A DNA stretch of 64,000 nucleotides from Mycobacterium sp. MBM (GTDB taxonomy: Bacteria; Actinomycetota; Actinomycetes; Mycobacteriales; Mycobacteriaceae), in assembly GCA_021648845.1 (NCBI GenBank), contig JAKJHY010000011.1:124001-188000 (forward strand), written 5' to 3'. The notes under the pieces were generated by a model. That model was not told the DNA's origin, did no database searches, and saw nothing but the letters and a program-made list of their open reading frames with translations. The position numbers and the translations under genes were made by a program. This document shows positions 39,277-48,750 of this stretch, piece after piece (position 1 is the first letter of the stretch; every line of letters begins with the position of its first letter).

Positions 39277-41553
39277 ATGACCAAAGTAGCTGGGGCCGGC
39301 GTGCCGCTCGGCGTCTGGCTGGCCGACCTGCCGGACGAGAGCCTTGTCCGGCTGCTCGAACGCAGGCCCGATCTGACCCAGCCGCCGCCCGGCACCATCG
39401 CCGCGCTGGCGGCCCGGGCCCAGGCCCGCCAGTCGGTCAAGGCCGCCACCGACAGCCTGAACTTCCTGCAGCTGACGGTGCTGGACACACTGCTGGTGTT
39501 GCACGCCGACACCGCGCCCGTCCCCAGGGACATGCTGCTGGAGTACATCGGCGACCGCGCCGACAGTGCCGAGCTCAAAGGGGCGCTCGACGAGTTGACC
39601 GAACGTGCCCTGGTCTGGGGTGAGGACACGCTGCGGGTGGTGACCGAGGCCGCGGCCGGACTGCCCTGGTATCCGGGGCAGGCCCTACCCGACGCACCCG
39701 AGCTGCCGGCCGATCGGATCCCAGCCCTGCTGGAGGAACTCGACGAGCCGTCCCGGGAACTGCTGACCCGGCTGGTGGAGGGCTCACCGGTCGGGCGGAC
39801 CCGCGACGCGCTGCCGGGCGCGCCCGCCGACCGGCCGGTGCAGCGGCTGCTGTCCGCCGGACTGTTGCACCATGCCGGCAGCGACACCGGGGACACCGTC
39901 ATCCTGCCGCGCGTGGTCGCCCAGGTGATGCGCGGCGACCTACCCGGCCCGTCCGGACTGCGCACCCCGGACCCCACGATGCACACCACGACGCAGGCCG
40001 ATACGGACTCGGTCGCCGCCGGTGCCGCCATCGATCTGCTCCGCGAGTTCGACCTGCTGATCCAGACGTTGTCGGACGGCCCGGTTCCCGAACTGCGCGC
40101 CGGCGGGCTCGGGGTGCGCGAGGTCAAGAAACTGACCAAGCTGACCGGGATCGACGAGCAGCGGCTCGGTCTGATCCTGGAGGTGGCCGCGGCGGCGGGC
40201 CTGATCGCACCCGGCACCCCGGACCCCGAGCCGCCCGACGGCAACTCCCCGTATTGGGCGCCGACGGTTGCGGCGGATCGGTTCGTCGAGATCTCCACCG
40301 CGGCGCGCTGGCACCTGGTCGCCTGGACCTGGCTGAACCTGCCCGCGCGGCCGAGCCTGGTGGGTAGCCGCGGACCCGACGGCAAGCCGTTCGGGGTGTT
40401 GTCGGATGCGCTGTATTCCACGGCGGCGCCGCTGGACCGCCGGCTGCTGTTGACCGTGCTGAACGGCCTGTCCCCCGGCGCGGGTGTGGAGCCCGAGTCG
40501 GTGGCGCTGGCGATGATGTGGCAGCGGCCGCGCTGGGCAGCCCGCCTGCAACTCGAGCCGGTGACCAACCTGCTCCGGGAGGCACATGCGGTCGGTCTGG
40601 TCGGACGTGGCGCGATCGCCGGTCCGGCCCGGCTGCTGCTGGATCAGCGTACCGAGGACGCCGCCGAAGAGGTCATCAACGCGATGGCCAGGGTGCTGCC
40701 CGCGCCGTTGGACCATTTCCTGCTGCAGGCCGATCTCACCGTGGTGGTGCCGGGCCCGCTGCTGCGCGAACTGGCCGAGCAACTGGATGCGGTGGCGACC
40801 GTGGAGTCGGCCGGTGCCGCGATGGTCTACCGGATCAGTGAGGCGTCGATCCGGCGGGCGCTGGATGCCGGGCACACCGCAGGCGGCCTGCACGCCTTCT
40901 TCGAGAAGCACTCCAAAACCCCGGTGCCGCAAGGCTTGACCTACCTGATCGACGATGTTGCACGCCGGCACGGTCAGCTGCGGGTCGGGATGGCGGCGTC
41001 CTTCGTGCGTTGCGAGGATCCGGCACTGCTCGCCCAGGCGGTGTCCACACCGGCCGCGGAACCTCTGGAGCTTCGCATCCTGGCGCCCACGGTGGCGGTG
41101 TCGCAGGCCGCGATCGGCGACGTGCTGGCGGCACTGCGGGCCGGCGGTTTCGTGCCTGCGGCCGAGGACTCCTCCGGCGCCGTCGTCGATATCCGGTCCC
41201 GCGGCGCACGGGTGCCCGCGCCGGGGCGTCGCCGGGTGTTCCGGCCGCTGACCGCGCCGCCGGCCCAGACGTTGGGGGCGATCGTCGCGGTGATGCGCAG
41301 CGTGGCCGCCTCCCCGCGGTCCGGGGAACGGCTGGACCCGGCGGTGCTGATCGCGCTGCTGCAGCAGGCGGCGCTGGAACAGACGTCGGTGGTGATGGGG
41401 TACGTGGACCCGGCGGGCGTGGCCACCCAGCGGGTGGTGGCGCCGATCAACATCCGCGGCGGCCAGTTGACCGCGTTCGATCCGGCCTCGGGAAGGGTTC
41501 GGGAGTTCGCCATCCACCGCGTGACCTCCGTGGTGTCGGCCGACTCTGGATAA
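39277..41553 (+). CDS. helicase C-terminal-domain-containing protein (Rv0862c-like), XPB neighbour
   Basis: 758 residues, soluble, no Walker motifs. Opens [26 protein letters not shown] and continues with winged-helix-like repeats; the C-terminal 250 residues ([68 protein letters not shown]) are the helicase-XPB-associated domain. It lies 55 bases before the XPB gene and always accompanies it in mycobacteria as far as remembered, so a role with XPB in repair or transcription is likely but not shown. Confidence 0.85.
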   Translation: MTKVAGAGVPLGVWLADLPDESLVRLLERRPDLTQPPPGTIAALAARAQARQSVKAATDSLNFLQLTVLDTLLVLHADTAPVPRDMLLEYIGDRADSAELKGALDELTERALVWGEDTLRVVTEAAAGLPWYPGQALPDAPELPADRIPALLEELDEPSRELLTRLVEGSPVGRTRDALPGAPADRPVQRLLSAGLLHHAGSDTGDTVILPRVVAQVMRGDLPGPSGLRTPDPTMHTTTQADTDSVAAGAAIDLLREFDLLIQTLSDGPVPELRAGGLGVREVKKLTKLTGIDEQRLGLILEVAAAAGLIAPGTPDPEPPDGNSPYWAPTVAADRFVEISTAARWHLVAWTWLNLPARPSLVGSRGPDGKPFGVLSDALYSTAAPLDRRLLLTVLNGLSPGAGVEPESVALAMMWQRPRWAARLQLEPVTNLLREAHAVGLVGRGAIAGPARLLLDQRTEDAAEEVINAMARVLPAPLDHFLLQADLTVVVPGPLLRELAEQLDAVATVESAGAAMVYRISEASIRRALDAGHTAGGLHAFFEKHSKTPVPQGLTYLIDDVARRHGQLRVGMAASFVRCEDPALLAQAVSTPAAEPLELRILAPTVAVSQAAIGDVLAALRAGGFVPAAEDSSGAVVDIRSRGARVPAPGRRRVFRPLTAPPAQTLGAIVAVMRSVAASPRSGERLDPAVLIALLQQAALEQTSVVMGYVDPAGVATQRVVAPINIRGGQLTAFDPASGRVREFAIHRVTSVVSADSG

Positions 41554-41608
41554 TGGTCGGGATGAGTAGTCGAGCGCGTAGCGCGTTGCAAACCGAGGAG
41601 CATCGCGC

Positions 41609-43261
41609 GTGAGCACCGAGGGCCCCTTGATCGTGCAGTCCGATAAAACCGTGCTGCTCGAAGTCGACCATGAACTCGCCGGGGCGGCCCGCGCGGCGAT
41701 CGCGCCGTTCGCCGAACTCGAGCGCGCCCCCGAACACATCCACACCTACCGCATCACGCCGCTGGCGCTGTGGAACGCCCGCGCCGCCGGCCACGATGCC
41801 GAGCAGGTGGTCGACGCCCTGGTCAGCTACTCCCGCTACGCCGTGCCCCAGCCGTTGCTCGTCGACATCGTCGACACCATGGCCCGCTACGGCAGGCTGC
41901 AGCTGATCAAGAGTCCGGTACACGGGCTGGTGCTGGTGAGCTTGGACCGCGCGGTGCTCGAGGAGGTGCTGCGCAACAAGAAGATCGCCCCGATGCTGGG
42001 CGCTCGCATCGATGACGACATGGTGATCGTGCATGCCAGTGAGCGTGGCCGCGTCAAACAGATGTTGCTGAAGATCGGCTGGCCCGCCGAGGACCTGGCC
42101 GGCTATGTCGACGGTGAAGCGCACCCGATCACCCTCGACCAGGACGGCTGGGAGCTGCGCGACTACCAGGAGATGGCCGCCGAATCGTTCTGGGCCGGCG
42201 GGTCCGGGGTCGTGGTGCTGCCCTGCGGTGCCGGTAAGACCCTGGTCGGCGCCGCCGCGATGGCCAAGGCCGGCGCGACCACGCTGATCCTGGTCACCAA
42301 TACCGTCGCCGGCAGGCAGTGGAAGCGGGAGTTGATCGCCCGGACCTCGCTGACCGAGGAAGAGATCGGCGAATACTCCGGTGAGCGCAAGGAGATCCGG
42401 CCGGTCACCATCGCGACCTATCAGGTGATCACCCGGCGCACCAAGGGTGAGTACAAGCACCTGGAGCTGTTCGACAGCCGCGACTGGGGCCTGATCGTCT
42501 ACGACGAGGTGCACCTGTTGCCGGCGCCGGTGTTCCGGATGACCGCCGATCTGCAGTCGCGGCGTCGGCTGGGGCTGACCGCGACGCTGATCCGCGAGGA
42601 CGGCCGCGAGGGTGACGTCTTCTCCCTGATCGGCCCGAAGCGCTACGACGCACCGTGGAAGGACATCGAGGCCCAGGGCTGGATCGCGCCGGCCGAGTGC
42701 ATCGAGGTTCGGGTGACGATGACCGACAACGAGCGCATGCTCTACGCGGTCGCCGAACCGGAAGAACGCTACAAGCTGTGCTCTACGGCGCATTCCAAGA
42801 TCGCGGTGGTGAAGTCGATCCTGGAGCGGCACCCCAAGGAGCCCACGCTGGTCATTGGTGCCTATCTCGATCAGCTCGACGAACTGGGCCAGGAATTGGA
42901 TGCCCCGGTGATCCAGGGGTCGACCAAGAACGCCGAGCGCGAGGCGCTGTTCGATCAGTTCCGGCGCGGCGAGATCCGCACCCTGGTGGTGTCCAAGGTC
43001 GCAAACTTCTCCATCGATCTACCGGAAGCTTCTGTGGCCGTGCAGGTTTCGGGGACTTTCGGGTCACGCCAGGAAGAAGCGCAGCGGTTGGGACGGTTGC
43101 TGCGACCCAAGGCCGACGGCGGCGGCGCGGTGTTCTATTCGGTGGTCTCCCGCGACAGCCTGGACGCCGAGTACGCCGCGCACCGGCAGCGCTTCCTCGC
43201 CGAACAGGGCTACGGCTACATCATCAAGGACGCCGACGACCTGCTGGGCCCGGCGATATGA
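41609..43261 (+). CDS. DNA repair helicase XPB (Ercc3)
   Basis: A 550-residue SF2 3'-5' helicase. Walker A is PCGAGKT (205-211); Walker B is VYDEVHLLP; GLTATLIREDG follows; motif VI is QRLGRLLRPK. The N-terminal 190 residues are the damage-recognition part. A GTG start preceded by CCGAGGAG. Equivalent to Rv0861c. In actinobacteria its in vivo role is less clear than in eukaryotic nucleotide excision repair. Confidence 0.94.
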   Translation: MSTEGPLIVQSDKTVLLEVDHELAGAARAAIAPFAELERAPEHIHTYRITPLALWNARAAGHDAEQVVDALVSYSRYAVPQPLLVDIVDTMARYGRLQLIKSPVHGLVLVSLDRAVLEEVLRNKKIAPMLGARIDDDMVIVHASERGRVKQMLLKIGWPAEDLAGYVDGEAHPITLDQDGWELRDYQEMAAESFWAGGSGVVVLPCGAGKTLVGAAAMAKAGATTLILVTNTVAGRQWKRELIARTSLTEEEIGEYSGERKEIRPVTIATYQVITRRTKGEYKHLELFDSRDWGLIVYDEVHLLPAPVFRMTADLQSRRRLGLTATLIREDGREGDVFSLIGPKRYDAPWKDIEAQGWIAPAECIEVRVTMTDNERMLYAVAEPEERYKLCSTAHSKIAVVKSILERHPKEPTLVIGAYLDQLDELGQELDAPVIQGSTKNAEREALFDQFRRGEIRTLVVSKVANFSIDLPEASVAVQVSGTFGSRQEEAQRLGRLLRPKADGGGAVFYSVVSRDSLDAEYAAHRQRFLAEQGYGYIIKDADDLLGPAI

Positions 43262-43380
43262 CCGTCGGGCAGATGGGTTCCCACCCCGGGGCGACCATGT
43301 CTCGCTGCGGATGAAGAAGCGGACGGCGTAGTCGGTCCGGCGTTTTAGAATTGCTGTGATCCCCGGCAAGGAGTTCAACC

Positions 43381-43902
43381 GTGACCAACGACCATGGCGG
43401 CTACTACCCGCCGCCAGGTGGACAGCCCTGGGGTAGCTCACAGGGACCGCCCCCCGGATACCCAAACTATCCCGGCCAACCGCAGCAGCCGCCGCCCACA
43501 GGCAAGAACCGGTGGCCGTGGATCCTCGGAATCGGCGCTGCCGTGGTTGTTCTCGTTCTGGTGGTGGCCGTCGGTTTGGTTGTGGTCACGTCCGGCGGCG
43601 ATGGTGACGAGCAGACTCTGCCGCGCACCGAGGTGACCTATGAGGTAACCGGCACAGTCGAATCCGTGGACCTCGTCTACTACAGCGACGAGGGGACAAA
43701 GCATCTAGCGACGGCTGCTCTCCCATGGCGTCAAACTGTGACGCTCGAAGGCGAGGATGCCTACTTCGACGTGTCCGCGCAGACGGTCGACGCCTCTGAC
43801 CAAGAACTCAGCTGCCGAGTGGCTACCAATGGGAAAACACTTGTTCAGGAGCGCACAATCAGCGGGTTCGTGGGCTGCGGCGGCCGCCTAAACGAGTTTT
43901 GA
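43381..43902 (+). CDS. MmpS-like membrane-anchored protein
   Basis: 173 residues. The first 40 are Pro/Gly/Tyr-rich (GGYYPPPGGQPWG), followed by one membrane segment (about 45-69) and an extracytoplasmic beta domain starting EVTYEVTGTVESVDLVYYSD, as in mycobacterial MmpS/transport accessory proteins, with two cysteines near the end (LSCRVATNG, GFVGCGG) that may pair. AAGGAG precedes the GTG start. No MmpL gene adjoins it, so its partner is unknown. First gene of the accessory block after XPB. Confidence 0.75.
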   Translation: MTNDHGGYYPPPGGQPWGSSQGPPPGYPNYPGQPQQPPPTGKNRWPWILGIGAAVVVLVLVVAVGLVVVTSGGDGDEQTLPRTEVTYEVTGTVESVDLVYYSDEGTKHLATAALPWRQTVTLEGEDAYFDVSAQTVDASDQELSCRVATNGKTLVQERTISGFVGCGGRLNEF

Positions 43903-43910
43903 TTCTCCCG

Positions 43911-44393
43911 TCATTGCCCGGCCGCATACCTGGCCGCGAACACCTCGGCCATATTCTCGGCGGCATGCTCCGGTGACGGCAGCTGGATGGCCGTGCTCAG
44001 GATGGAACTCCACTCCGAGCGGTCATGCCCCATTCTGGTCAACCCCTCGAGCAAGAAGGCGTGCATCGCGGATCGCGCCTTGATTTGCGCCAATTCGGCG
44101 AGCACCCGGATCTCTTCCGCCAATTCACGTTCGGTCATCTTCACCACACTCGGATCCAGGTCCACGCGTTGCACCGGGCCGGTGAGGTACGCCGTGACCG
44201 ATACGGTGCCGGCCGGATTCGTGACGGTGAAGACGGGGACCTCTGAGTCGTCATCCGCATCGGGCCCTGCCGTCGGGGTATCTTGCGGCTCATCATCGGC
44301 CGACCGAGAAAAATCCAGGGCCGCCAATTCGCCACCCTGCTCCTCGGCCAGGTAGCCGTCCTCGGCGTCGTCGTCCCACTCCCCACCACTCAC
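43911..44393 (-). CDS. EspH-like ESX-1 associated protein
   Basis: 160 residues. An acidic N-terminus with ALDFSRSADDEPQ, then PVFTVTNPAGTVSVTAYLTG, DLDPSVVKMTERELAEEIRV and IKARSAMHAFLLEG, ending in AENMAEVFAARYAAGQ. This pattern matches EspH of the ESX-1 locus (same acidic leader, FTVTNP block and ARY end) from memory. It is the last of three genes; together they resemble espE-espF-espH without espG. Role in type VII secretion is inference. Confidence 0.7.
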   Translation of the reverse strand: MSGGEWDDDAEDGYLAEEQGGELAALDFSRSADDEPQDTPTAGPDADDDSEVPVFTVTNPAGTVSVTAYLTGPVQRVDLDPSVVKMTERELAEEIRVLAELAQIKARSAMHAFLLEGLTRMGHDRSEWSSILSTAIQLPSPEHAAENMAEVFAARYAAGQ

Positions 44394-44411
44394 CGACAGG
44401 CCGCCGTTATC

Positions 44412-44747
44412 TCAGCCACCGGGCTGCATCTGCTGATCGATGGCGCGCTTCTCCTGAGCGTCGATGGCGTCATACATCTCGGCGGCATGCTCGAGCTTGA
44501 CGGCGAGGTCCTCTGACTGTGCCTGCACCATGCGACTCGCCCGAATGCGTTCCTCCTCCGCTCGCTTGAGCGCCTTGGCGGTGTCATCGCACACGGTGCC
44601 GTGTGTCTTTTCAACACGCGTGTTGACATCCACAGCCGTGAGCCGCGCGTCGAAAACTGCGCGCGCGGCCTGGCTTTGCTGATCGGCCAGCACGCGGATA
44701 TGCCCCGCGGTGATCTGCAATGGGCTCAAGGGTGCGCTCATCGTCAT
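44412..44747 (-). CDS. EspC/EspF-like type VII secretion protein
   Basis: 111 residues, predicted all-helical. ITAGHIRVLADQQSQAARAV at residues 12-31 resembles the DUF2580/EspC family opening (helix with Leu-Ala-x-x-Gln), and the rest is a long helix hairpin. It overlaps the EspA/E-like gene by four bases. EspC-family proteins are co-secreted with their larger partner, which fits the neighbour. Confidence 0.7.
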   Translation of the reverse strand: MTMSAPLSPLQITAGHIRVLADQQSQAARAVFDARLTAVDVNTRVEKTHGTVCDDTAKALKRAEEERIRASRMVQAQSEDLAVKLEHAAEMYDAIDAQEKRAIDQQMQPGG

Positions 44748-45502
44748 CTCCCTGCCGGCGGGGGCGTCCGCGGATCGTAGTCATTAGCGGAATCCGAGAT
44801 CGTGACCTCGTCTGCGAGCTTCTTGTATTCGTCACCGACCTTGGCGACCGACCGGGCGATCGCATCGGCCTCGTCCTGCATGCTTTCGTACTCCGGAACG
44901 GCTTGGGCCAGCGTGGTGGCCACCATGGCCACCTCCATCGCGTACTGCGCCGCCTTGCCGTATCCCCCCATCTTTCCCACGTATTGGGTCAGATTGCCGA
45001 AGTCAGCCAGATCGTTGTGGTGGATCTCCAGGGATCTGCGTATCGGTGGGAGCAGATTCGCCTCGTTGCTGATCAACCGGTGCATCTCGCGGTCCAGATC
45101 GGCAAGCGTCACCACCCGGTTGTGCTGCTCTTTGTTGCGCTCCGAGTAGCGGTCGGCCGCGGTGCCGCCCGACCATTGGTCGCTGGGATACGCTCCGGCC
45201 AGCGGCCGCTCCGCGGCATCAAAAGCTGCAGCGGAATCCGTGAATTCGTTGGCATGGTCCGGGTCGCCCTCCCCGCAGGACTTCAGCATCCGATCGATCT
45301 GCTTCTGCCCCTCTTGCAGAACGACGGTCGGGGCGATGATGAGTTTGCCGGCCTGATGCTCGATCGTCCGTGCCGTTTCCCCCAGGGTGGGCATACCGAG
45401 TTTTTCCGCGGTTTCGGCGACCCATTCGGCGGCCTTCTTGGCCTTCTCCGCCACTTCGGACACACCGTCGACGACGTCGTCGACAAAGCCCCAAAAACCC
45501 AC
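44744..45502 (-). CDS. EspA/EspE-like type VII secretion substrate
   Basis: 252 residues, helical. N-terminal amphipathic helix GFWGFVDDVVDGVSEVAEKAKK, then a WXG-like turn in SDQWSGGTAADRYSERNKEQ (Trp-Ser-Gly, followed by the helix typical of ESX substrates), and an Ala-rich helix pair to the C-terminus. This layout recalls EspA/EspE. First gene of the trio. No EccC, EspG or WxG100 genes occur in the window, so secretion would depend on an ESX system elsewhere. Confidence 0.7.
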   Translation of the reverse strand: MGFWGFVDDVVDGVSEVAEKAKKAAEWVAETAEKLGMPTLGETARTIEHQAGKLIIAPTVVLQEGQKQIDRMLKSCGEGDPDHANEFTDSAAAFDAAERPLAGAYPSDQWSGGTAADRYSERNKEQHNRVVTLADLDREMHRLISNEANLLPPIRRSLEIHHNDLADFGNLTQYVGKMGGYGKAAQYAMEVAMVATTLAQAVPEYESMQDEADAIARSVAKVGDEYKKLADEVTISDSANDYDPRTPPPAGR

Positions 45503-45580
45503 GCTGCCATCACCTCCAACGCCATCGAGGCTAACATCGCCCCAACAGGCGCAAACGCACCAAAATTCAGGTCGAGTCCG

Positions 45581-46072
45581 TCAGGTTTCCAGCGCCCCGG
45601 CGGCGACCGCGGCGGCATTGATCCGGGTCAGCACCGAATGCAGGTGCTCGAGCTCGGAAACTTCCACGCCCAGTCGGGCCACCACCGCGGCCGGGATGTC
45701 CAGAGCCTTGTGCCGCAACGCCGCCCCGCCGGGCGTCAGCGTGATGAGGGTGGTGCGCTCATCGGCGGCGCTGCGGGTCCGGGCGATCAACCCGAGCGCC
45801 TCCAGCCGCTTGAGCATGGGCGAGGTGGTCGCCGGGTCGAGCTGCAGCAGCGCGGCAATCTGTTTGACCGACAGCGCTTTCTCCTGACTATCTGCCACCG
45901 CCTTGGCGTTGTCCCAGAGCGCAAGCATTACCAGGTACTGCGGGTGGGTCAGACCCAACGGTTCCAGCAGGGGCCGGTACACGGCGAGCACTGCGCGATT
46001 GGTCACGGCGAGCGCGAAACACACCTGACGCTCGAGGGCGAGTGGGTCGAGATCGGGGGACGCCGTGGCCAT
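45581..46072 (-). CDS. OhrR-like MarR family regulator
   Basis: 163 residues from the ATG at 46072; an ATG at 46081 is possible but falls inside the operator. It has the OhrR signature LERQVCFALAVTNRAVLAVYRPLLEPLGLT with the peroxide-sensing Cys about 19 residues in, the tyrosines that bond to it, and HTH/wing blocks AALLQLDPATTSPMLKRLEAL and RTRSAADERTTLITLT. Family members sense organic hydroperoxides. No ohr gene is adjacent; the divergent gene is DUF5313. Confidence 0.85.
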   Translation of the reverse strand: MATASPDLDPLALERQVCFALAVTNRAVLAVYRPLLEPLGLTHPQYLVMLALWDNAKAVADSQEKALSVKQIAALLQLDPATTSPMLKRLEALGLIARTRSAADERTTLITLTPGGAALRHKALDIPAAVVARLGVEVSELEHLHSVLTRINAAAVAAGALET

Positions 46073-46079
46073 GCTCACC

Positions 46080-46109
46080 ATAGTAGCCCACTAATAATTA
46101 GGGTACTAT
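46080..46109. promoter_or_regulatory. nested inverted repeat between ohrR-like and DUF5313 genes
   Basis: CTAAT-A-ATTAG at 46091-46101 is a perfect palindrome and is flanked by ATAGTA (46080-46085) and TACTAT (46104-46109), themselves complementary. AT-rich against the surrounding high GC. MarR/OhrR operators have this form, so it probably lets the regulator control itself and the divergent gene. Confidence 0.65.
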
Positions 46110-46116
46110 CTAAACT

Positions 46117-46530
46117 ATGGCCGACACTCCCACCTTCGTTCAGCGGGTTCTCTACGCGTACGGTCGGCGGCTACCCGATTCCATGCGCGACTGGGTCGCC
46201 GCCGACCTGTCAGGCCCCGGGGCGATCCGGCGTCACATGATTCGCTACGCGATCCCGCCGGCGCTGATCCTTGCGCCGCTGTGGCTGCTGCCGGCCTCGT
46301 TGTACGTGCACCTGGAAATGACGGTGCCGATCTACTTCTGGGCGCTGGTCATGGGGTTCGTCCTGAACAAGGTGTGGCGCCGCCACCGGTTGGCCCAACA
46401 TGGGCTGGACCCCAACCTGGTCGACGCGATCAACCGTGAGAAGAATGCCCGGATCCACGCCGACTATGCGCAGCGTTACGGCGCCCGCCCGGAAGAGGCA
46501 CGTTGGCAGTCGAATTCCAGCCCGTTCTAA
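46117..46530 (+). CDS. DUF5313 membrane protein
   Basis: 137 residues with two membrane segments (about 44-64, 67-88) between a soluble N-terminus (YGRRLPDSMRDWVAADLSGPGA) and a charged tail (RREKNARIHADYAQRYGARP-like). Matches the actinobacterial DUF5313 family by its RDWV and IRYAIPP blocks. ATG is 7 bases after the operator, so probably leaderless. Regulated in common with the OhrR-like gene, hence possibly a peroxide-stress protein; inference. Confidence 0.75.
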   Translation: MADTPTFVQRVLYAYGRRLPDSMRDWVAADLSGPGAIRRHMIRYAIPPALILAPLWLLPASLYVHLEMTVPIYFWALVMGFVLNKVWRRHRLAQHGLDPNLVDAINREKNARIHADYAQRYGARPEEARWQSNSSPF

Positions 46531-46871
46531 ACGTACGGCCCCACCGGTTTGGCCACGGTCAACAGGATCACCGAATCCTCGATCGCGGTCAGGCCGTGCC
46601 GGGTCCGGGGTATCACCAGATGATCACCGGCCGCACCCTCCCAGCCCGCCTTCTCGGTCGTCAGCCGCACCCTCCCGCGTAGCACCTGCAGGGTCGCCTC
46701 ACCGGGACTCTCGTGATCGTCGAGACCGTTTCCTGCGGTCAGCGCCATCAGCGTCTGTCGCAGATTGTGCTCATGGCCGCCGTACACGGTGTGGGCGCTA
46801 CGACCGCTGGTGGCGGCTCGAGCCGTCTCCAGATGCTGACGCGCCAGGGCATCGAGCGATATCTTCTCCAT
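46527..46871 (-). CDS. small cupin domain protein
   Basis: 114 residues. RQTLMALTAGNGLDDHESPG and QVLRGRVRL form cupin motif 1 and GDHLVIPRTRHGLTAIEDS motif 2; only part of the usual His/Glu metal set is seen (DHES, RHGL). Resembles LuxR-associated small cupins. It overlaps DUF5313 by four bases tail-to-tail and follows the SDR gene by 8 bases. Confidence 0.8.
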   Translation of the reverse strand: MEKISLDALARQHLETARAATSGRSAHTVYGGHEHNLRQTLMALTAGNGLDDHESPGEATLQVLRGRVRLTTEKAGWEGAAGDHLVIPRTRHGLTAIEDSVILLTVAKPVGPYV

Positions 46872-46879
46872 GCCTTCAA

Positions 46880-47554
46880 CTATCGCACCTCCGACAAGGC
46901 CGCCTTCGCCCTTCGAGCCCAGTCGTCAGCCAGGATCTCGGTCGCCCCGTTCAGTACACCATCGACAGCCTGCCGGGCCACAACGGCTGGATCGGCTTTC
47001 TGTTCTGCCGGAATGTAACTGACCATGTCGGTGTCCATGTAGCCGACGTGCAACGCGGTCACATCGATCCCGTGCGGCGCCAGCTCGTCGCGGACCGCGT
47101 CGGTGAGGGCCCAGGCCGCCGCCTTCGCTGCGGCGTAGGCGCCCGATGTGGCCGGGTGCATCCAGGACAACACGGACAGCACGTTGAGGATCGCGCCACC
47201 ACCGTTACGTTTGAGGACGGGTGCGAACCCGCGGATGACGTTCAGCGTGCCGAAGTAGTGGGTGTCCATCTCGGCGCGGATGTCCGCTATCGACCCGGTC
47301 AACAACCCGGCGCGGGTGGAGATACCGGCATTGTTCACCAGCACCGTGACATCGGCTGCGACCTCGGCGGCCCGGCGTACCGAATCCGGGTCGGTGATAT
47401 CGAGTTGCACCGGGATGACGCCGGCCGCGTCGACGGTCTCGGGGCGCCGGGCGCCCGCGTAGACCTTCGCGCCGCGTGCGACGAACTCTTCGGCGATCTT
47501 GCGGCCCAGCCCGCGGTTCGCGCCGGTGACCAGGACGACGATGTTCTCGTTCAT
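46880..47554 (-). CDS. short-chain dehydrogenase/reductase
   Basis: 224 residues, classical SDR. TGANRGLGRKIAEEF cofactor motif, LVNNAGIS, catalytic Ser in LNVLSVLSW, and YAAAK. The ATG at 47554 was chosen for the AGGAGAAC site just upstream. It forms a two-gene unit with the cupin. Substrate unknown. Confidence 0.88.
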   Translation of the reverse strand: MNENIVVLVTGANRGLGRKIAEEFVARGAKVYAGARRPETVDAAGVIPVQLDITDPDSVRRAAEVAADVTVLVNNAGISTRAGLLTGSIADIRAEMDTHYFGTLNVIRGFAPVLKRNGGGAILNVLSVLSWMHPATSGAYAAAKAAAWALTDAVRDELAPHGIDVTALHVGYMDTDMVSYIPAEQKADPAVVARQAVDGVLNGATEILADDWARRAKAALSEVR

Positions 47555-47691
47555 GATGTTCTCCTTTCCTGCTTTGTTCGGACTCAACAGGTTTCGTCGC
47601 CGCCACCATCCCGCGTGTTGGTAGTTTGCGGCTCCCAGCTGGAAGCGTTCGCGTCGTGGTGTACGTGCCGTGAAGCTCGCATCCTGCAGCG

Positions 47692-47868
47692 ATGCCCCGC
47701 CACCCCGACGGACCCGTCATCAGCAGCACCGCCGCGATGGCCGCCGCGATGGGAATCGGCCGCTTCGTCTACTCCCCGATTCTGCCGTCGATGACGGCTG
47801 CTGGCGCGGGCGTGGTGTCAGTCGCCGGTTTGGCCTGCGCGACGATATGGGTCATCGGCAGGAAGCCA
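47692..47868 (+). pseudogene. remnant of a YbfB/YjiJ-type MFS transporter
   Basis: A reading frame from an ATG at 47692 gives AMAAAMGIGRFVYSPILPSM, the first membrane helix of YbfB/YjiJ family transporters, then runs into VSVAGLACATIWVIGRKP, which could be the transporter's last part, and then into sequence antisense to the LysR gene. Only about 55 residues remain of a roughly 390-residue protein. Such transporters usually sit divergent from a LysR regulator, as here. Reading as a decayed gene is moderately supported. Confidence 0.45.
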
Positions 47869-48750
47869 GACGCCGGCGGCCCCGACACCCAGATCACCGA
47901 CGTCACGGGAGAAGGCGTCGACGACGGCGAGCACGGACTCCCGGTACTCGTTCCGCCGCCACACCAGTGACCACGTCCACAGCGGCACCGGATCGATCAC
48001 GGGTCGGCGTACCAGATCGCGTGACTCGGTGTCGTTCTGCCCCTTGGGATTGTTGAGGACCGGCCGACCCAGCCGGCGCACGTGATCGAAGAACGTCGGT
48101 CCGGTGACTCCGCCGTCATCGGTGCGCATGACGCGCGCCCCGGTATCGGCGGCGAACTGCTCGGCGTAGCGGTTCCACGACGACCAGCTCGCCGTATCGG
48201 TATCGACAAGCACCACAGTGTCTTTCGCGCGCACCGGCGTGTCATCGGCCCCCGGGCAGACGGCGTAGAGCCGGTCCACCCCGACCAGGCGGGCCTGCAA
48301 CCCCAGCGCCTGCAGATCGTCGTTCTGCACCCAGCAGATCGCCAGATCGAGGCTGCCGTCGGCTACCCGGGCCGCCTGCGTGTGTGAGGGCATCACCCAG
48401 GTGTCGACCCGCAGGGTGGCGACCCCGGCGGCGCGCTCGGACCAGTCGACCGGACACCAGTTCACGCAGCCGATGCGCACCGGATCGTCGGTCGCCAGAT
48501 TCATTGCCCGCCTGCGTAACTCGTCGGACTGCCGAACCAATGAGCGGGCATCGGGCAGCAGCGCGACCCCAGCCGGGGTGAGCGCCACCGAGCGGCGGTC
48601 CCGGTCGAACAGCTGCACCTTCAGATCGCGTTCCAGCGCCTTGATCTGCTGGGACAGTGAGGGCCCCGCGATGCGCAGCCGCTCGGCCGCCCGGCCGAAG
48701 TTCAATTCCTCGGCGACGGTGACGAAGTACCGCAGCTGCCGCAGTTCCAC
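47818..48750 (-). CDS. LysR family transcriptional regulator
   Basis: 310 residues. Standard LysR HTH at the N-terminus (MELRQLRYFVTVAEELNFGR, AAERLRIAGPSLSQQIKALE) and a periplasmic-binding-like effector domain, including RDRRSVALTPAGVALL at its start. Its 3' end overlaps the transporter remnant. Divergent from the next SDR gene with 123 bases between, so likely regulator of that gene. Confidence 0.9.
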   Translation of the reverse strand: MELRQLRYFVTVAEELNFGRAAERLRIAGPSLSQQIKALERDLKVQLFDRDRRSVALTPAGVALLPDARSLVRQSDELRRRAMNLATDDPVRIGCVNWCPVDWSERAAGVATLRVDTWVMPSHTQAARVADGSLDLAICWVQNDDLQALGLQARLVGVDRLYAVCPGADDTPVRAKDTVVLVDTDTASWSSWNRYAEQFAADTGARVMRTDDGGVTGPTFFDHVRRLGRPVLNNPKGQNDTESRDLVRRPVIDPVPLWTWSLVWRRNEYRESVLAVVDAFSRDVGDLGVGAAGVWLPADDPYRRAGQTGD

